From positions 124,001-188,000 of the forward strand of contig NZ_VISR01000014.1 of assembly GCF_007827595.1 (NCBI RefSeq): a DNA stretch of 64,000 bases, read 5' to 3'. The stretch is from Streptomyces sp. BK340. Its GTDB lineage: Bacteria > Actinomycetota > Actinomycetes > Streptomycetales > Streptomycetaceae. The notes beneath the pieces were generated by a model that had not been told where the DNA came from, ran no database searches, and saw only the letters and a list, made by a program, of their open reading frames with translations. A program made the translations under genes and the position numbers. Below, in pieces: positions 32,757 to 41,560 of this stretch; position 1 is the first letter of the stretch, and every line of letters begins with the position of its first letter.

Positions 32757-32945
32757 TCACCAGGTGGCCCGCACCTGGCGGATGATCCGTCGGCGCAACC
32801 GCACCCTGCGGCTGCCGTCTCGCAGCAGGCTCAGTCGGTCCAACTCCCAGTTTCCGTACTCGGCATGGTCCGTCAGCAGACGTGTCGCCTCCTTGCGGGA
32901 CACCCCACGCGGTACGTACACGTCGACAAATTCGTATTCCGGCAT
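32757..32945 (-). CDS. DUF5703 family small protein
   Basis: This is a 62-residue protein with the highly conserved DUF5703 sequence beginning MPEYEFVDVYVPRGVSRKEA and ending in an arginine-rich RRVRLRRRIIRQVRATW tail. The acidic first half and basic second half suggest binding to nucleic acid or a protein partner; no function is known. It is very common in actinobacteria. The ATG at 32945 is close to and divergent from the 32993 gene, leaving 47 bases for both promoters. Confidence 0.8.
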   Translation of the reverse strand: MPEYEFVDVYVPRGVSRKEATRLLTDHAEYGNWELDRLSLLRDGSRRVRLRRRIIRQVRATW

Positions 32946-32992
32946 CGCATCTATTGTGCGGGCTGGTGCCCGGTACGGATAGCGTCTGCACT

Positions 32993-33691
32993 ATGTCTGA
33001 TGCTGCGCAGCCCACCGCTGCCGAGGTACGCGCCGCCGCCGAGGCGGTCAAGACCGCGCTCGACCGCCACCTGGCGGCGGTCGAACGCAGGTCGGGGGAG
33101 GACGACCAGGCCGTCTACGAGGCGTTCAACGAGCTGGCCGCGGCCGCCGAGGTGTACGACGAACTGCTCTACGACCGCTACGACGAGGTCACGCCCTTCG
33201 AGATCCCCGGCGCCGACGACTCGCTGCCGCCGTACGCGGGCCCCGAGGAACCGAACGCGATCAGTGTGCTGATCCGGCGGGACTACGCCGTGGCGGAGCC
33301 CCAGCGGCTGCTGGCGCAGGCCCAGCGGGTCGAAGCGGTGGAGCACGAGGACGACGGCGGCGCGGGGGAGGACACCGCCGGCACGGTCCATGGGGCGCTG
33401 GGAGTTCTGTTCGGCGAGTTCGAACCGGACGAGATCGCTTCCCGGCACAAGGAGTTCGGCCTGGAGGAGGGTGACTCCACGCTCTGGGTCACGGCCGCCG
33501 ACGAGCCGGCCGAGCCCGGGGAGTGGCTGGAGGCGCCGTTCGAGCAGGCCGACCCGGAGCGGGTGGTGTGCCGGTTCGACGTCAGCGCGGTGTTCGACGA
33601 GGACGCCACCGACGACATCGAGGAGGAGGACGACCTCGAGTTCGACGGCGACGAGGACGAGGACCTGGAGCCGATCGACGCCGAGCGGTGA
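32993..33691 (+). CDS. hypothetical protein with acidic C-terminal tail
   Basis: The product is 232 residues of unknown function. Residues about 8-70 are helical (AEVRAAAEAVKTALDRHLAAVE, VYEAFNELAAAAEVYDELLYDRYDEV). A middle alpha/beta part contains NAISVLIRRDYAV and LEEGDSTLWVTA. The last 35 residues are almost all Asp and Glu. No signal peptide or membrane segment is seen. A TAGCGT box sits seven bases before the ATG with no ribosome site, so the mRNA is probably leaderless. The family occurs widely in Streptomyces next to DUF5703. Confidence 0.8.
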   Translation: MSDAAQPTAAEVRAAAEAVKTALDRHLAAVERRSGEDDQAVYEAFNELAAAAEVYDELLYDRYDEVTPFEIPGADDSLPPYAGPEEPNAISVLIRRDYAVAEPQRLLAQAQRVEAVEHEDDGGAGEDTAGTVHGALGVLFGEFEPDEIASRHKEFGLEEGDSTLWVTAADEPAEPGEWLEAPFEQADPERVVCRFDVSAVFDEDATDDIEEEDDLEFDGDEDEDLEPIDAER

Positions 33692-33698
33692 GGTGAGG

Positions 33699-33738
33699 CG
33701 GCGGTGCCGTGGGGCCGGAAGCCCGTACGGCACCGCCG
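33699..33738. terminator. hairpin between convergent genes
   Basis: A perfect 12-bp stem (CGGCGGTGCCGT and ACGGCACCGCCG) with an inner GGGCC/GGCCC-like extension, between the acidic hypothetical and the RecD-like gene. Confidence 0.75.
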
Positions 33739-33765
33739 TGATCCGCCACTGCGGCGGAGAAGACG

Positions 33766-35928
33766 TCAGCCGGCCGACGGGACCTGCGTGCGCAGCAGCG
33801 TCAGCAGGCGGGTCGTACGGGGCTTGGCCGAGACCTCGGCGACCGCCTTCGGCAGGGCCTGCTCCACACCGTGCACCACCGACAGGTGCCGCTCCGCCCG
33901 GCCGAACGCCGTGTACACCCACGGCCTGCTGAGCGTCTGCGCGGCGTCGCCGGGCAGCACTACCACCGCGGCCGGCCAGCGGCCGCCCACCGCCTGATGC
34001 GCGGTCAGCGCCCAGCCGTGCCGTACGCACTGCTCCACCCGCTCCCGCGGTACGACGACCGGAGCGCCCGCGCACTCCAGGTGCAGCCCGTCGGCGTCGG
34101 CGTTCACCACCCGGCCCGGCACCGTACGGCCCGGGGCGGGGGAGTAGGCGATCCGGTCACCGGCGTCGAAGCCGCCGAAGCGGCCGGGGCCCGGGTTGAG
34201 GCGTTCCTTCAAAGCGGAGTTGAGCGCCCGGGTGCCCGCCGCGCCACCGTGGCCCGGGGTGATCACCACGGTCTGCTCGGCCGGCACACCGAGGGCCCGC
34301 GGCACCGAGTCCGCGACCAGCTGCACGGTGCGGTGCACGGCCTCGCCGGCGTCCCGCACCGGGACGATGACGATCTCCTTGCCGGGTGCCTCGACCTGGT
34401 TCAGCTCGCCGGCGCCGACGCCGGAGACCAACTCGCCGAGCGGGCCGGGGTCCGGGGTGCGGGAGGCGATCTGGGGGCAGGCACGGGCCGCGAGCAGATC
34501 GGCGAAGACCCGCCCGGGCCCGGCCGACCACAGCACGGCGGGGTCACCGCTCAGCACCAGGCGGGCGCCGTCGGGCAGCGACTCGACCAGCATCGCGGCG
34601 CCCTCCACGTCGAGTTGCGGCGCGTCGAGCACGATCAGCAGGTCGAGGTCCAGGGCACCGTCCGCGTCCCGGCCGGGTCCCTCGGCTCCGGACAGGAGAC
34701 CGGCGACGGTGCCCATGGCCTCCTCCGCTCCTTCGCCCACCAATGCGGCGAGGCGACGGCTGCCGACAGCGGTGTGGCAGACGGCGAAGGCCCGCAGACC
34801 GGCGGCGCGGGCGGCGCCGAGCAGGGCGGCCGGCTCGGCGCGGGCCGCCTCGCCGCCGGTGTGCAGCACCAGGCCGTGCCCGGCGACCGCCCGGGCCAGC
34901 TCGGCAGCACCGCCGGTCGCCCCGGCCGCGGCCTCCTCCCACCGCTCGGCAGCTTCCTCGGACGGCGAGTTGACCAGGCGGGCCAGGCCGTCGGCGAGGC
35001 TCTCCTCGGCGAGCGCGTACCGCTCCAGGCCGACGAGGACGCGGACCGGGCGCTCCTCCTCCTCGCCGTCCGCCTCCTGCGGGGCCGGGGCGCCGGGCTC
35101 CTCCAGGGCGTCCTGGAAGACCAGCGCCTCGCCCTCGGCGATGGTGTCCTGCACGGCCGCGTCCGCGTCGGGCACGCCCCGCCGGGCCAGGGCCCCGGTG
35201 AGCGCCGGCAGTTCCAGGGCGGTGTGCCCGGCCAGCGCCGCCTGCTCCAGCAGCCAGACGGTCAACGCGCGGACCCGCCGTCCGTCGTCCGGACCGCACG
35301 CCTCGCCGAGCAGCGCCCGCGCGAACCCGTCGGCCTGTTCCGGCCGTACGCCGCCGATCCGCAGCAGCTGCCAGGGGTCCTCCCGCAGCGCCGTGTCGGC
35401 GCCCTCGCCGAGGGCTGTGGCCACCTGGGGGGCGAGAGCCTCGGGTGCGCCGCCCTCGCGCAGCACACGTCGCACGGTTTCGACGGCCTCGGCGGCGGGG
35501 GCAGCGGGTGCGGCGGCGGCCGGCGTGGGCTGGGGACGCCGTACGGGCTCCGGGGCGGGGCGCCGCGGGGCGGGTGCCGGCTCGGTGAAGGCCGTGGCGA
35601 CCGGCCTCTCGCCGCTCTCCACCGCGCGGATCGCGGCGAGCAGGTCGGCGGCCTTGCCGCTCAGCTTGGTGCCGCTCTCGATGGGCGCTGTCCTCTCGGC
35701 CTTGCGCCGCTCGATCCGCTCCCGCTCGACCTGCTGCGCGGCCAGCTCGGCCTCGGCCTCCGACCGCCCGGGCGCGGCTTCGCCCCCGGCCGTCCCGCCG
35801 GCGGTGATCTCGCCCTCCGCGGTCTCGGCAGCGGTGGTCCCACGGCTGTCGCCGGCCGCCGTGTCCTGCTCCGGGTTCTCCGGGGTCCCCGGCCCGGTGT
35901 CCTCCGTGGTCTCCGGCTCCGTGCTCAC
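33766..35928 (-). CDS. RecD-like helicase-fold protein with degenerate ATPase motifs
   Basis: The product is 720 residues. An acidic, low-complexity N-terminus (1-90) precedes a helix-hairpin-helix region near 150-260 resembling RecD2. A helicase-like core follows. Its Walker A position reads HTGGEAARAE (356-365) with no GKT, and the Walker B region reads LLIVLDAPQLD (430-440) without the usual DE. Nearby SGDPAVLWSAGPGRVFADLL (460-479) and the C-terminal AHQAVGGRWPAAVVVLPG and WVYTAFGRAERHL still match RecD2 motifs III and VI. It is therefore most likely an ATPase-dead RecD relative with a structural DNA role. The GTG at 35928 overlaps the aldo/keto reductase stop by four bases. Confidence 0.75.
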   Translation of the reverse strand: MSTEPETTEDTGPGTPENPEQDTAAGDSRGTTAAETAEGEITAGGTAGGEAAPGRSEAEAELAAQQVERERIERRKAERTAPIESGTKLSGKAADLLAAIRAVESGERPVATAFTEPAPAPRRPAPEPVRRPQPTPAAAAPAAPAAEAVETVRRVLREGGAPEALAPQVATALGEGADTALREDPWQLLRIGGVRPEQADGFARALLGEACGPDDGRRVRALTVWLLEQAALAGHTALELPALTGALARRGVPDADAAVQDTIAEGEALVFQDALEEPGAPAPQEADGEEEERPVRVLVGLERYALAEESLADGLARLVNSPSEEAAERWEEAAAGATGGAAELARAVAGHGLVLHTGGEAARAEPAALLGAARAAGLRAFAVCHTAVGSRRLAALVGEGAEEAMGTVAGLLSGAEGPGRDADGALDLDLLIVLDAPQLDVEGAAMLVESLPDGARLVLSGDPAVLWSAGPGRVFADLLAARACPQIASRTPDPGPLGELVSGVGAGELNQVEAPGKEIVIVPVRDAGEAVHRTVQLVADSVPRALGVPAEQTVVITPGHGGAAGTRALNSALKERLNPGPGRFGGFDAGDRIAYSPAPGRTVPGRVVNADADGLHLECAGAPVVVPRERVEQCVRHGWALTAHQAVGGRWPAAVVVLPGDAAQTLSRPWVYTAFGRAERHLSVVHGVEQALPKAVAEVSAKPRTTRLLTLLRTQVPSAG

Positions 35929-36908
35929 AGCGTGCTCCAGTCGTGATCGGGATAGCGGTGCACGGGCGCCGACACATCGTCGAGCGCCCGGCAGATCTCG
36001 TCAGGAAGACTAAGCGCCTCCACTGACAACGCCGCCGTGAGCTGCTGCGCGTTGCGTGCGCCGACGATCGGGGCGGCCACTCCGGGCCGGTCCCGGACCC
36101 AGGCGAGGGCCACCTGCAGCGGGGTGACCGCGAGCCCGTCGGCGGCCGTCTGCACCGCGTCCACGATGTGCGTCGCGGTGTCGTCGAGATACGGCGCGAC
36201 GAAGGGCGCCAGATGCTCGGAGGCGCCGCGCGAGTCCGGGGGAGTGGTGTGCCGGTACTTGGCGGTGAGTACGCCGCGGCCCAGCGGGGAGGAGGGCAGC
36301 AGGCCGACGCCCAGGTCGAGCGCGGCGGGCAGCACCTCCCGCTCGACGCCGCGCTGCAGCAGCGAGTACTCCAGCTGGGTGCTGGCCAGCCGGGTGCGGG
36401 TGCCGGGTGCGGCGAGCTGCCAGGTGGCCGCCTTGGCGAGCTGCCAGCCACAGAAGTTGGAGACGCCCGCGTACCGGGCGCGACCGCTGCTCACCGCCAG
36501 GTCGAGGGCCTGGAGAGTCTCCTCGAGCGGGGTGTCGGGGTCGAAGGCGTGGACGTGCCAGATGTCGACGTAGTCCGTGCCGAGCCGGGCCAGCGAGGCG
36601 TCCAGCGCGGCGAGCAGGTGGCCGCGGGAGCCGTCGAAGCGCCGGTCGGGGTCGGGGACGCTGCCCGCCTTGGTCGAGATCACCAGGTCCCGGCGCGGCA
36701 CCAGACCGCCGGTCAACTGCCCGAGCAGATACTCGGCCTCGCCGTCGCCGTACACGTCCGCGGTGTCGACGAGGGTTCCGCCGGCCTCCCAGAACGCCTT
36801 CAGCATGTCCGCGGCGTCGTGCTCGTCGGTGTCCCGGCCCCAGGTGAGGGTGCCGAGCCCGATCCGGGACACGCGAAGGCCTGTGCGGCCGAGATGCCTC
36901 TGCTCCAT
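35925..36908 (-). CDS. aldo/keto reductase
   Basis: This is a 327-residue NADPH-dependent reductase of the AKR superfamily (general stress protein 69/YhdN-like). It has GLGTLTWG at the start, the catalytic tetrad residues Asp (DTADVYGDGEAE) and Lys (ISTKAG), His in WHVHAFDP, and the C-terminal PIVGARNAQQL nucleotide-binding motif. Substrates are small aldehydes or ketones. It shares a start-stop overlap with the RecD-like gene downstream, though their functions seem unrelated. The ATG at 36908 has a modest ribosome site, as expected for a first gene. Confidence 0.92.
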   Translation of the reverse strand: MEQRHLGRTGLRVSRIGLGTLTWGRDTDEHDAADMLKAFWEAGGTLVDTADVYGDGEAEYLLGQLTGGLVPRRDLVISTKAGSVPDPDRRFDGSRGHLLAALDASLARLGTDYVDIWHVHAFDPDTPLEETLQALDLAVSSGRARYAGVSNFCGWQLAKAATWQLAAPGTRTRLASTQLEYSLLQRGVEREVLPAALDLGVGLLPSSPLGRGVLTAKYRHTTPPDSRGASEHLAPFVAPYLDDTATHIVDAVQTAADGLAVTPLQVALAWVRDRPGVAAPIVGARNAQQLTAALSVEALSLPDEICRALDDVSAPVHRYPDHDWSTL

Positions 36909-37081
36909 GTGCGCGAGATTACTGGCCAGAACTGGTGCGGTGGGTTCCCTGTGGACAACTCCGTCCGGCGTGATCGGCCGTGCCGGGTGCCCTCCGGTCC
37001 CGGGCTTGCCCTGCCCGTCGGCCCCGGCCCCGCGCTATGGTCTCCGCCAAGGGACGTTACTCATGGGTAAGGGGATCGGCC

Positions 37082-38137
37082 ATGCAGCTCGGGATCAACC
37101 TCGGCTACTGGGGTGCCGGGATGGACGCGGACAATCTGGCCGTGGCGCAGGAGGCCGAGCGGCTCGGCTACTCCGTGTGCTGGGCCGCCGAGGCGTACGG
37201 CTCCGACGCGGCCACGGTGCTCACCTGGGTCGCCGCCCAGACCGAGCGCATCGACGTCGGCTCGGCCATCTTCCAGATCCCGGCCCGGCAGCCGGCGATG
37301 ACGGCGATGACCGCGGCGACGCTGGACTCGCTGTCCAAGGGCCGCTTCCGGCTCGGCCTCGGCGTCTCCGGGCCGCAGGTCTCCGAGGGCTGGTACGGCG
37401 TCAAGTTCGACAAGCCGCTGGCCCGTACGCGCGAGTACGTGGAGATCGTCCGCAAGGCGATGACGCGCGAGCGGCTGTCGTACGAGGGCGAGCACTGGAC
37501 GCTGCCGCTGCCCGGCGGTCCGGGCAAGCCGATCAAGCTGACCGTGCACCCGGAGCGCGAGCACATCCCGCTGTACATCGCCGCCATCGGCCCCAAGAAC
37601 CTGGAGCAGACCGGCGAGATCGCCGACGGCGCGCTGCTGATCTTCCCCTCCGCCGAGCACCTCGAGGACACCGCCGTCAAGTACCTGCGGGCGGGCCGGG
37701 AGAAGGCCGGCAAGACCCTCGACGGGTTCGACATCTGCCCGACGCTGCCGCTCGCCGTCGGCGAGGACAAGGACGTGCCCCGGCTGGCGGACACCTTCCG
37801 CCCCTACACGGCGCTGTACGTGGGCGGCATGGGCAGCCGCAAGCAGAACTTCTACAACCAGCTCGCCCAGCGCATGGGGTACGAGAAGGAGGCCGCCGAG
37901 ATCCAGGACAAGTACCTGTCCGGGGACAAGGAGGGGGCCGCGGCGGCCATCCCGCAGGACCTCATCGACAAGACCACGCTGCTCGGCTCGGTGGAGCGCA
38001 TCGCCGACCGCATGAAGGCCTACGCCGCCGCCGGGGTCACCACCCTGACCCTCGCCCCCGCCGGCTTCACGCTGGACGAGCGGCTCGCCTCCCTGCGGGC
38101 CGGCACCGAGGCCATGGAGCGCGCCGGGCTCGCCTGA
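37082..38137 (+). CDS. LLM class F420-dependent oxidoreductase
   Basis: This is a 351-residue luciferase-like TIM-barrel flavin/F420 enzyme. It starts MQLGINLGYWGAGMD, has WAAEAYGSDAATVLTWVAAQT, IPARQPAMTAMTAATLDSLS, RFRLGLGVSGPQVSEGWYG and PLYIAAIGPKNLEQTGEIADG. Members in actinobacteria use coenzyme F420 to reduce or oxidise a range of substrates; the substrate here is unknown. The ATG at 37082 follows AAGGGGA. It is monocistronic with a hairpin after its stop. Confidence 0.9.
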   Translation: MQLGINLGYWGAGMDADNLAVAQEAERLGYSVCWAAEAYGSDAATVLTWVAAQTERIDVGSAIFQIPARQPAMTAMTAATLDSLSKGRFRLGLGVSGPQVSEGWYGVKFDKPLARTREYVEIVRKAMTRERLSYEGEHWTLPLPGGPGKPIKLTVHPEREHIPLYIAAIGPKNLEQTGEIADGALLIFPSAEHLEDTAVKYLRAGREKAGKTLDGFDICPTLPLAVGEDKDVPRLADTFRPYTALYVGGMGSRKQNFYNQLAQRMGYEKEAAEIQDKYLSGDKEGAAAAIPQDLIDKTTLLGSVERIADRMKAYAAAGVTTLTLAPAGFTLDERLASLRAGTEAMERAGLA

Positions 38138-38152
38138 CAGGTGGGACTTCTG

Positions 38153-38193
38153 CGGCCGTGGTGGGGGCTCGGGGGTCTTCCCCGCCACGGCCG
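38153..38193 (+). terminator. hairpin after the LLM oxidoreductase
   Basis: CGGCCGTGG (38153-38161) pairs with CCACGGCCG (38185-38193), and inner GGGG/CCCC runs extend the stem after one mismatch. Confidence 0.65.
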
Positions 38194-38337
38194 TCACGGG
38201 GAACAACGCGCCGGGCGCCGCGCGGTTACGACCCCGGCGCTCCACCTTTCGGCCGAGTCGACCCGCACAGCTGTTGCGGCTCCCCTCTGTCCGCATTTGA
38301 CTCGTTCTTTGCGGAATCCTGCAGAGAGGTGTCTGCC

Positions 38338-39126
38338 ATGTTCTCGGCCAAGAGTCTGTTCCAGGAGATCCTCGACGACGACGAGTCCTTCCGGCTCTTC
38401 TGCTCCATCGCCGCCGGCGGGGAGTCCCAGGGCGGCTGGGAGAACGGCCGGATCTCCGCACTGGTACCGCGGAGCGAACGGGCGATGGCCCCCAAGATCG
38501 CCCGGCACGGCGCCGACGAGGACAAGCACGCGCGCATCTTCGACGCCCTGCTGAAGAAGCGCGGCCTCACCCCGGTCCCGGTCCCGCCCGAGACCGACTA
38601 CACCATGCTCCTGGAGCGCGCGGGCATCGGGCTGGCCCACGAGAAGCTCGAGCGGGACGAGCCGCTCACCGTGCGGGACGTCATCGTCTACCTCGCCCAC
38701 AGCCGGGTCACCGAACAGCGGGCGTCCGAACAGATGGAGATGCTCCGCAGGTACTTCGGCGACCATCCCGAGGTCGGCAGGGCGGTACGGATGATCTCGG
38801 GCGACGAGGACAACCACCTCGCCTACGCCCACGAGGAACTGCTCCGCTTCGCCGCCGCCGGACACGGCCGGCTCATCCAGCGGACCCTGCGCGAGTGCGC
38901 GCTGGCCGAGATCCGCGTCTACCGCGACGTCAGCCTCGCCGTGACGGCCCTCATGGGCCGTGTCCTCGGCTGGTCCCGGGCCAGGTCGGCGGCGCTCGCG
39001 GCCGGTGTCCACGCCGTGTACGCCTACGAGCGGCTGGCCGGCTGGCACCGCATGGTGAGCCTGCGCATGCCCGAGCGCCGCAACGCCCTCGGCGGGCCGG
39101 CCACCCCCGCCCCCGAGTACGCCTGA
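38338..39126 (+). CDS. ferritin-like domain protein
   Basis: This is a 262-residue all-helical protein with two di-iron style motifs: GADEDKHARIFDALLKK near residues 59-75 and ISGDEDNHLAYAHEELL near 143-160, each with the E-x2-H type spacing of ferritin-like/rubrerythrin proteins. The C-terminus has an AEIRVYRDVSLAVTALMGRVLGWSRA helix. It could store or oxidise iron or act as an oxidase; which is not clear. The ATG at 38338 follows AGAGAGG. A TTGACT (38297-38302) in the 200-base spacer is a likely -35. It converges on corA with seven bases between stops. Confidence 0.75.
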   Translation: MFSAKSLFQEILDDDESFRLFCSIAAGGESQGGWENGRISALVPRSERAMAPKIARHGADEDKHARIFDALLKKRGLTPVPVPPETDYTMLLERAGIGLAHEKLERDEPLTVRDVIVYLAHSRVTEQRASEQMEMLRRYFGDHPEVGRAVRMISGDEDNHLAYAHEELLRFAAAGHGRLIQRTLRECALAEIRVYRDVSLAVTALMGRVLGWSRARSAALAAGVHAVYAYERLAGWHRMVSLRMPERRNALGGPATPAPEYA

Positions 39127-39133
39127 GCCGCGC

Positions 39134-40138
39134 TCACAGCCAGCCGCGCCGCTTGAAGGTCCGGTACAACAGCACCTCCAGGCCGGCCATCAGCAGGATC
39201 ACCGCCGGGTAGGACCACAGCCAGTGCAGCTCGGGCATGTGGTCGAAGTTCATGCCGTAGATCCCGGCCATCATGGTGGGGATCGCGGCCATCGCCGCCC
39301 ACGCCGAGATCTTCCGCATGTCGTCGTTCTGCCGCACGCTCATCTGCGCCAGATGCGCCGACAGGATGTCCGACACCAGCCGGTCCAGGCCCTCCACGGA
39401 CTCGTTCACGCGCGCGAGGTGGTCGTTCACGTCCCGGAAGAAGGGCCGCGCCTTCTCGTGCACGAAGGGCACCGCGACGCCGAGCGCGCCGGTGCCCGCC
39501 AGCCGGGTCAGCGGCACCGCCAGCGGCCCGGTGGCCCGGCGGAACTCCAGGACCTGCCGCTTGAAGGTGTAGATCCGGGACGCGGTGTGGCGGGTGTCGC
39601 CGCGCTCCGGCTGGAACACCTCGGCCTCCAGCTCCTCCAGGTCGGTCTGCAGCTCCGTCGCCACCTCCAGGTAGTGGTCGACGGTGGCGTCGGCGATCGC
39701 GTACAGCACCGCCGTGGGACCCTTGGCCAGTATCTCCGGGTCCTCCTCCAGCCGGTGCCGCACGGCGGCGAGCGGCGATCCCTCGCCGTGCCGCACGGTC
39801 ACCACGAAGCCGTCGCCGACGAAGACCATGACCTCGCCGGCCGAGACGGTGTCGCTCTCGGGCTCGTACACCACCGGCTTGAGGACCATGAACAGCGAGT
39901 CGTCGTACACCTCCAGCTTCGGCCGCTGGTGCGCCTTCAAGGCGTCCTCGACCGCCAGCGGATGCAGTGCGAACTCCTGGGTGACCAGGCCGAACTCCCG
40001 CTCCGACGGCTCGTACAGCCCGATCCACACGAACCCGCCGACCGCCCGCGCGTCGTCGAGGGCGGTGGACAGGTCCTCCGGGCCCTCGGCGCGGTGACCG
40101 TCCCGGTAGATGGCGCAGTCCACGATCACGGAGCGCAT
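39134..40138 (-). CDS. corA: CorA-family magnesium/cobalt transporter
   Basis: This is a 334-residue protein with a long soluble cytoplasmic domain and two C-terminal membrane helices. The selectivity signature GMNFDHMPEL follows the first helix (WAAMAAIPTMMAGIY), and WLWSYPAVILLMAGLEVLLY is the second helix. It should form the pentameric channel for Mg2+ import. The ATG at 40138 has GAGGGGAGA ahead, which favours it over an in-frame ATG nine codons upstream. It is divergent from the phosphatase gene that leads the mshC run. Confidence 0.92.
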   Translation of the reverse strand: MRSVIVDCAIYRDGHRAEGPEDLSTALDDARAVGGFVWIGLYEPSEREFGLVTQEFALHPLAVEDALKAHQRPKLEVYDDSLFMVLKPVVYEPESDTVSAGEVMVFVGDGFVVTVRHGEGSPLAAVRHRLEEDPEILAKGPTAVLYAIADATVDHYLEVATELQTDLEELEAEVFQPERGDTRHTASRIYTFKRQVLEFRRATGPLAVPLTRLAGTGALGVAVPFVHEKARPFFRDVNDHLARVNESVEGLDRLVSDILSAHLAQMSVRQNDDMRKISAWAAMAAIPTMMAGIYGMNFDHMPELHWLWSYPAVILLMAGLEVLLYRTFKRRGWL

Positions 40139-40191
40139 TCTCCCCTCGCCCGGCCGCCTGCGCATGTCGTGATGCGCTTACGCTGGGCGGC

Positions 40192-40878
40192 ATGCCCACG
40201 TTGATCCTCGTCAGGCACGGACGGTCGACCGCCAACACTTCGGGGGTGCTCGCCGGGTGGACGCCAGGCGTCGCCCTCGACGAGCGGGGGGCCGCACAGG
40301 CCGCCGCGCTGCCCGGACGCCTCCAGGGGCTGGCGATCTCCGAGGTCGTCGTCAGCCCCCTGGAACGCTGTCAGGAAACTGTACGGCCGCTGCTGGAAGC
40401 CCGGCCCGGGCTGCGCGCCCACACCGAGGAACGGATCGGTGAGTGCCACTACGGCGACTGGTCCGGCCGCAAGCTCGCCGAGCTGAAGGACGAGCCGCTG
40501 ATGGAGGTCGTCCAGGCACACCCCTCGGCCGCGGCCTTCCCCGGCGGCGAGTCGATGCGGGCCATGCAGACCCGCGCCGCCGAGGCCGTACGCGAGTGGA
40601 ACGCGCGCGTGGAGCGCGACCACGGCGCCGACGCCGTCTACCTGATGTGCTCGCACGGCGACATCATCAAGTCACTGGTGGCGGACGCCCTCGGACTGCA
40701 TCTCGACCTGTTCCAGCGGATCTCGGTGGAACCGTGCTCCGTCACCGCGATCCGCTACACCCGCCTGAGGCCGTTTCTCGTTCGTCTCGGCGACACCGGC
40801 GATTTCGCCTCCCTTGCCCCGCGCGAGGAACCTCCGGGGGAAGACGCACCGGTCGGGGGCGGTGCGGGCGCACCGTGA
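40192..40878 (+). CDS. histidine phosphatase (MSMEG_4193-like phosphomutase family)
   Basis: This is a 228-residue protein of the histidine phosphatase superfamily. The catalytic RHG motif is at 8-10, LERCQET gives the second arginine, ECHYGDWSGR is present, and the C-terminal SHGD holds the second histidine. It is first in a conserved actinobacterial run with DUF3090, an SCO1664-family protein and mshC. The substrate is not known; a role tied to mycothiol or inositol-phosphate metabolism has been suggested only by context. A TACGCT box lies seven bases before the ATG, so translation is probably leaderless. Confidence 0.88.
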   Translation: MPTLILVRHGRSTANTSGVLAGWTPGVALDERGAAQAAALPGRLQGLAISEVVVSPLERCQETVRPLLEARPGLRAHTEERIGECHYGDWSGRKLAELKDEPLMEVVQAHPSAAAFPGGESMRAMQTRAAEAVREWNARVERDHGADAVYLMCSHGDIIKSLVADALGLHLDLFQRISVEPCSVTAIRYTRLRPFLVRLGDTGDFASLAPREEPPGEDAPVGGGAGAP

Positions 40879-40969
40879 TCGTCGGGCGCAGTAGGGTGAA
40901 GCGATCCGCACAGTCGCCTTCACGCACGGCCCGCACCGCACCCACTCTCGAATCCAATGGAGACAGGAC

Positions 40970-41560
40970 GTGTCCCGTCAGGTGTTCCTCTACGATCCGC
41001 CGGACCGCTTCGTGGCGGGCACGGTAGGACTGCCCGGACGCCGTACGTTCTTCCTCCAGGCCACCGCAGGCCCCCGGGTGACCAGCGTGGCTCTGGAGAA
41101 GACCCAGGTGGCCGCGCTCGCCGAGCGCATGGACGAGCTGCTGGACGAGGTCGTGCGGCGCAGTGGCGGCAGCGCGGCCGTCCCCGCCATGGCCCCCACG
41201 GAGATCGCCGACACCCGCCCGCTGGACACTCCCATCGAGGAGGAGTTCCGGGTCGGCACCATGGCCCTGGCCTGGGACGGCGAGGAACAGCGCATGATCG
41301 TGGAGGCCCAGGCCCTCGTGGAGCTGGACGCCGACACCGAGGAGGACCTCGCCGAGGCCGAGGAGCGGCTGCTCCAGGACGAGGAGAACGGGCCCCCCAT
41401 GCTGCGGGTCCGGCTGACCGGCGCGCAGGCCAGGGCCTTCGCCAAGCGCGCCCTGGACGTCGTCAACGCCGGGCGGCCGCCGTGCCCGCTGTGCAGCCTC
41501 CCGCTCGACCCGGAAGGACACGTATGTCCGCGCCAGAACGGATACCGCCGCGGAGCCTGA
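40970..41560 (+). CDS. DUF3090 family protein
   Basis: The product is 196 residues of the actinobacteria-specific DUF3090 family. It starts MSRQVFLYDPPDRFVAGTVG, has TFFLQA, and ends with a zinc-binding style C-x2-C...C cluster (CPLCSLPLDPEGHVC) that probably folds as a small treble-clef finger. The function is unknown. The GTG at 40970 is preceded by GGAGACAGGA. The gene overlaps the next by 37 bases, so the two are translationally coupled. It lies in the run phosphatase-DUF3090-SCO1664-mshC. Confidence 0.88.
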   Translation: MSRQVFLYDPPDRFVAGTVGLPGRRTFFLQATAGPRVTSVALEKTQVAALAERMDELLDEVVRRSGGSAAVPAMAPTEIADTRPLDTPIEEEFRVGTMALAWDGEEQRMIVEAQALVELDADTEEDLAEAEERLLQDEENGPPMLRVRLTGAQARAFAKRALDVVNAGRPPCPLCSLPLDPEGHVCPRQNGYRRGA

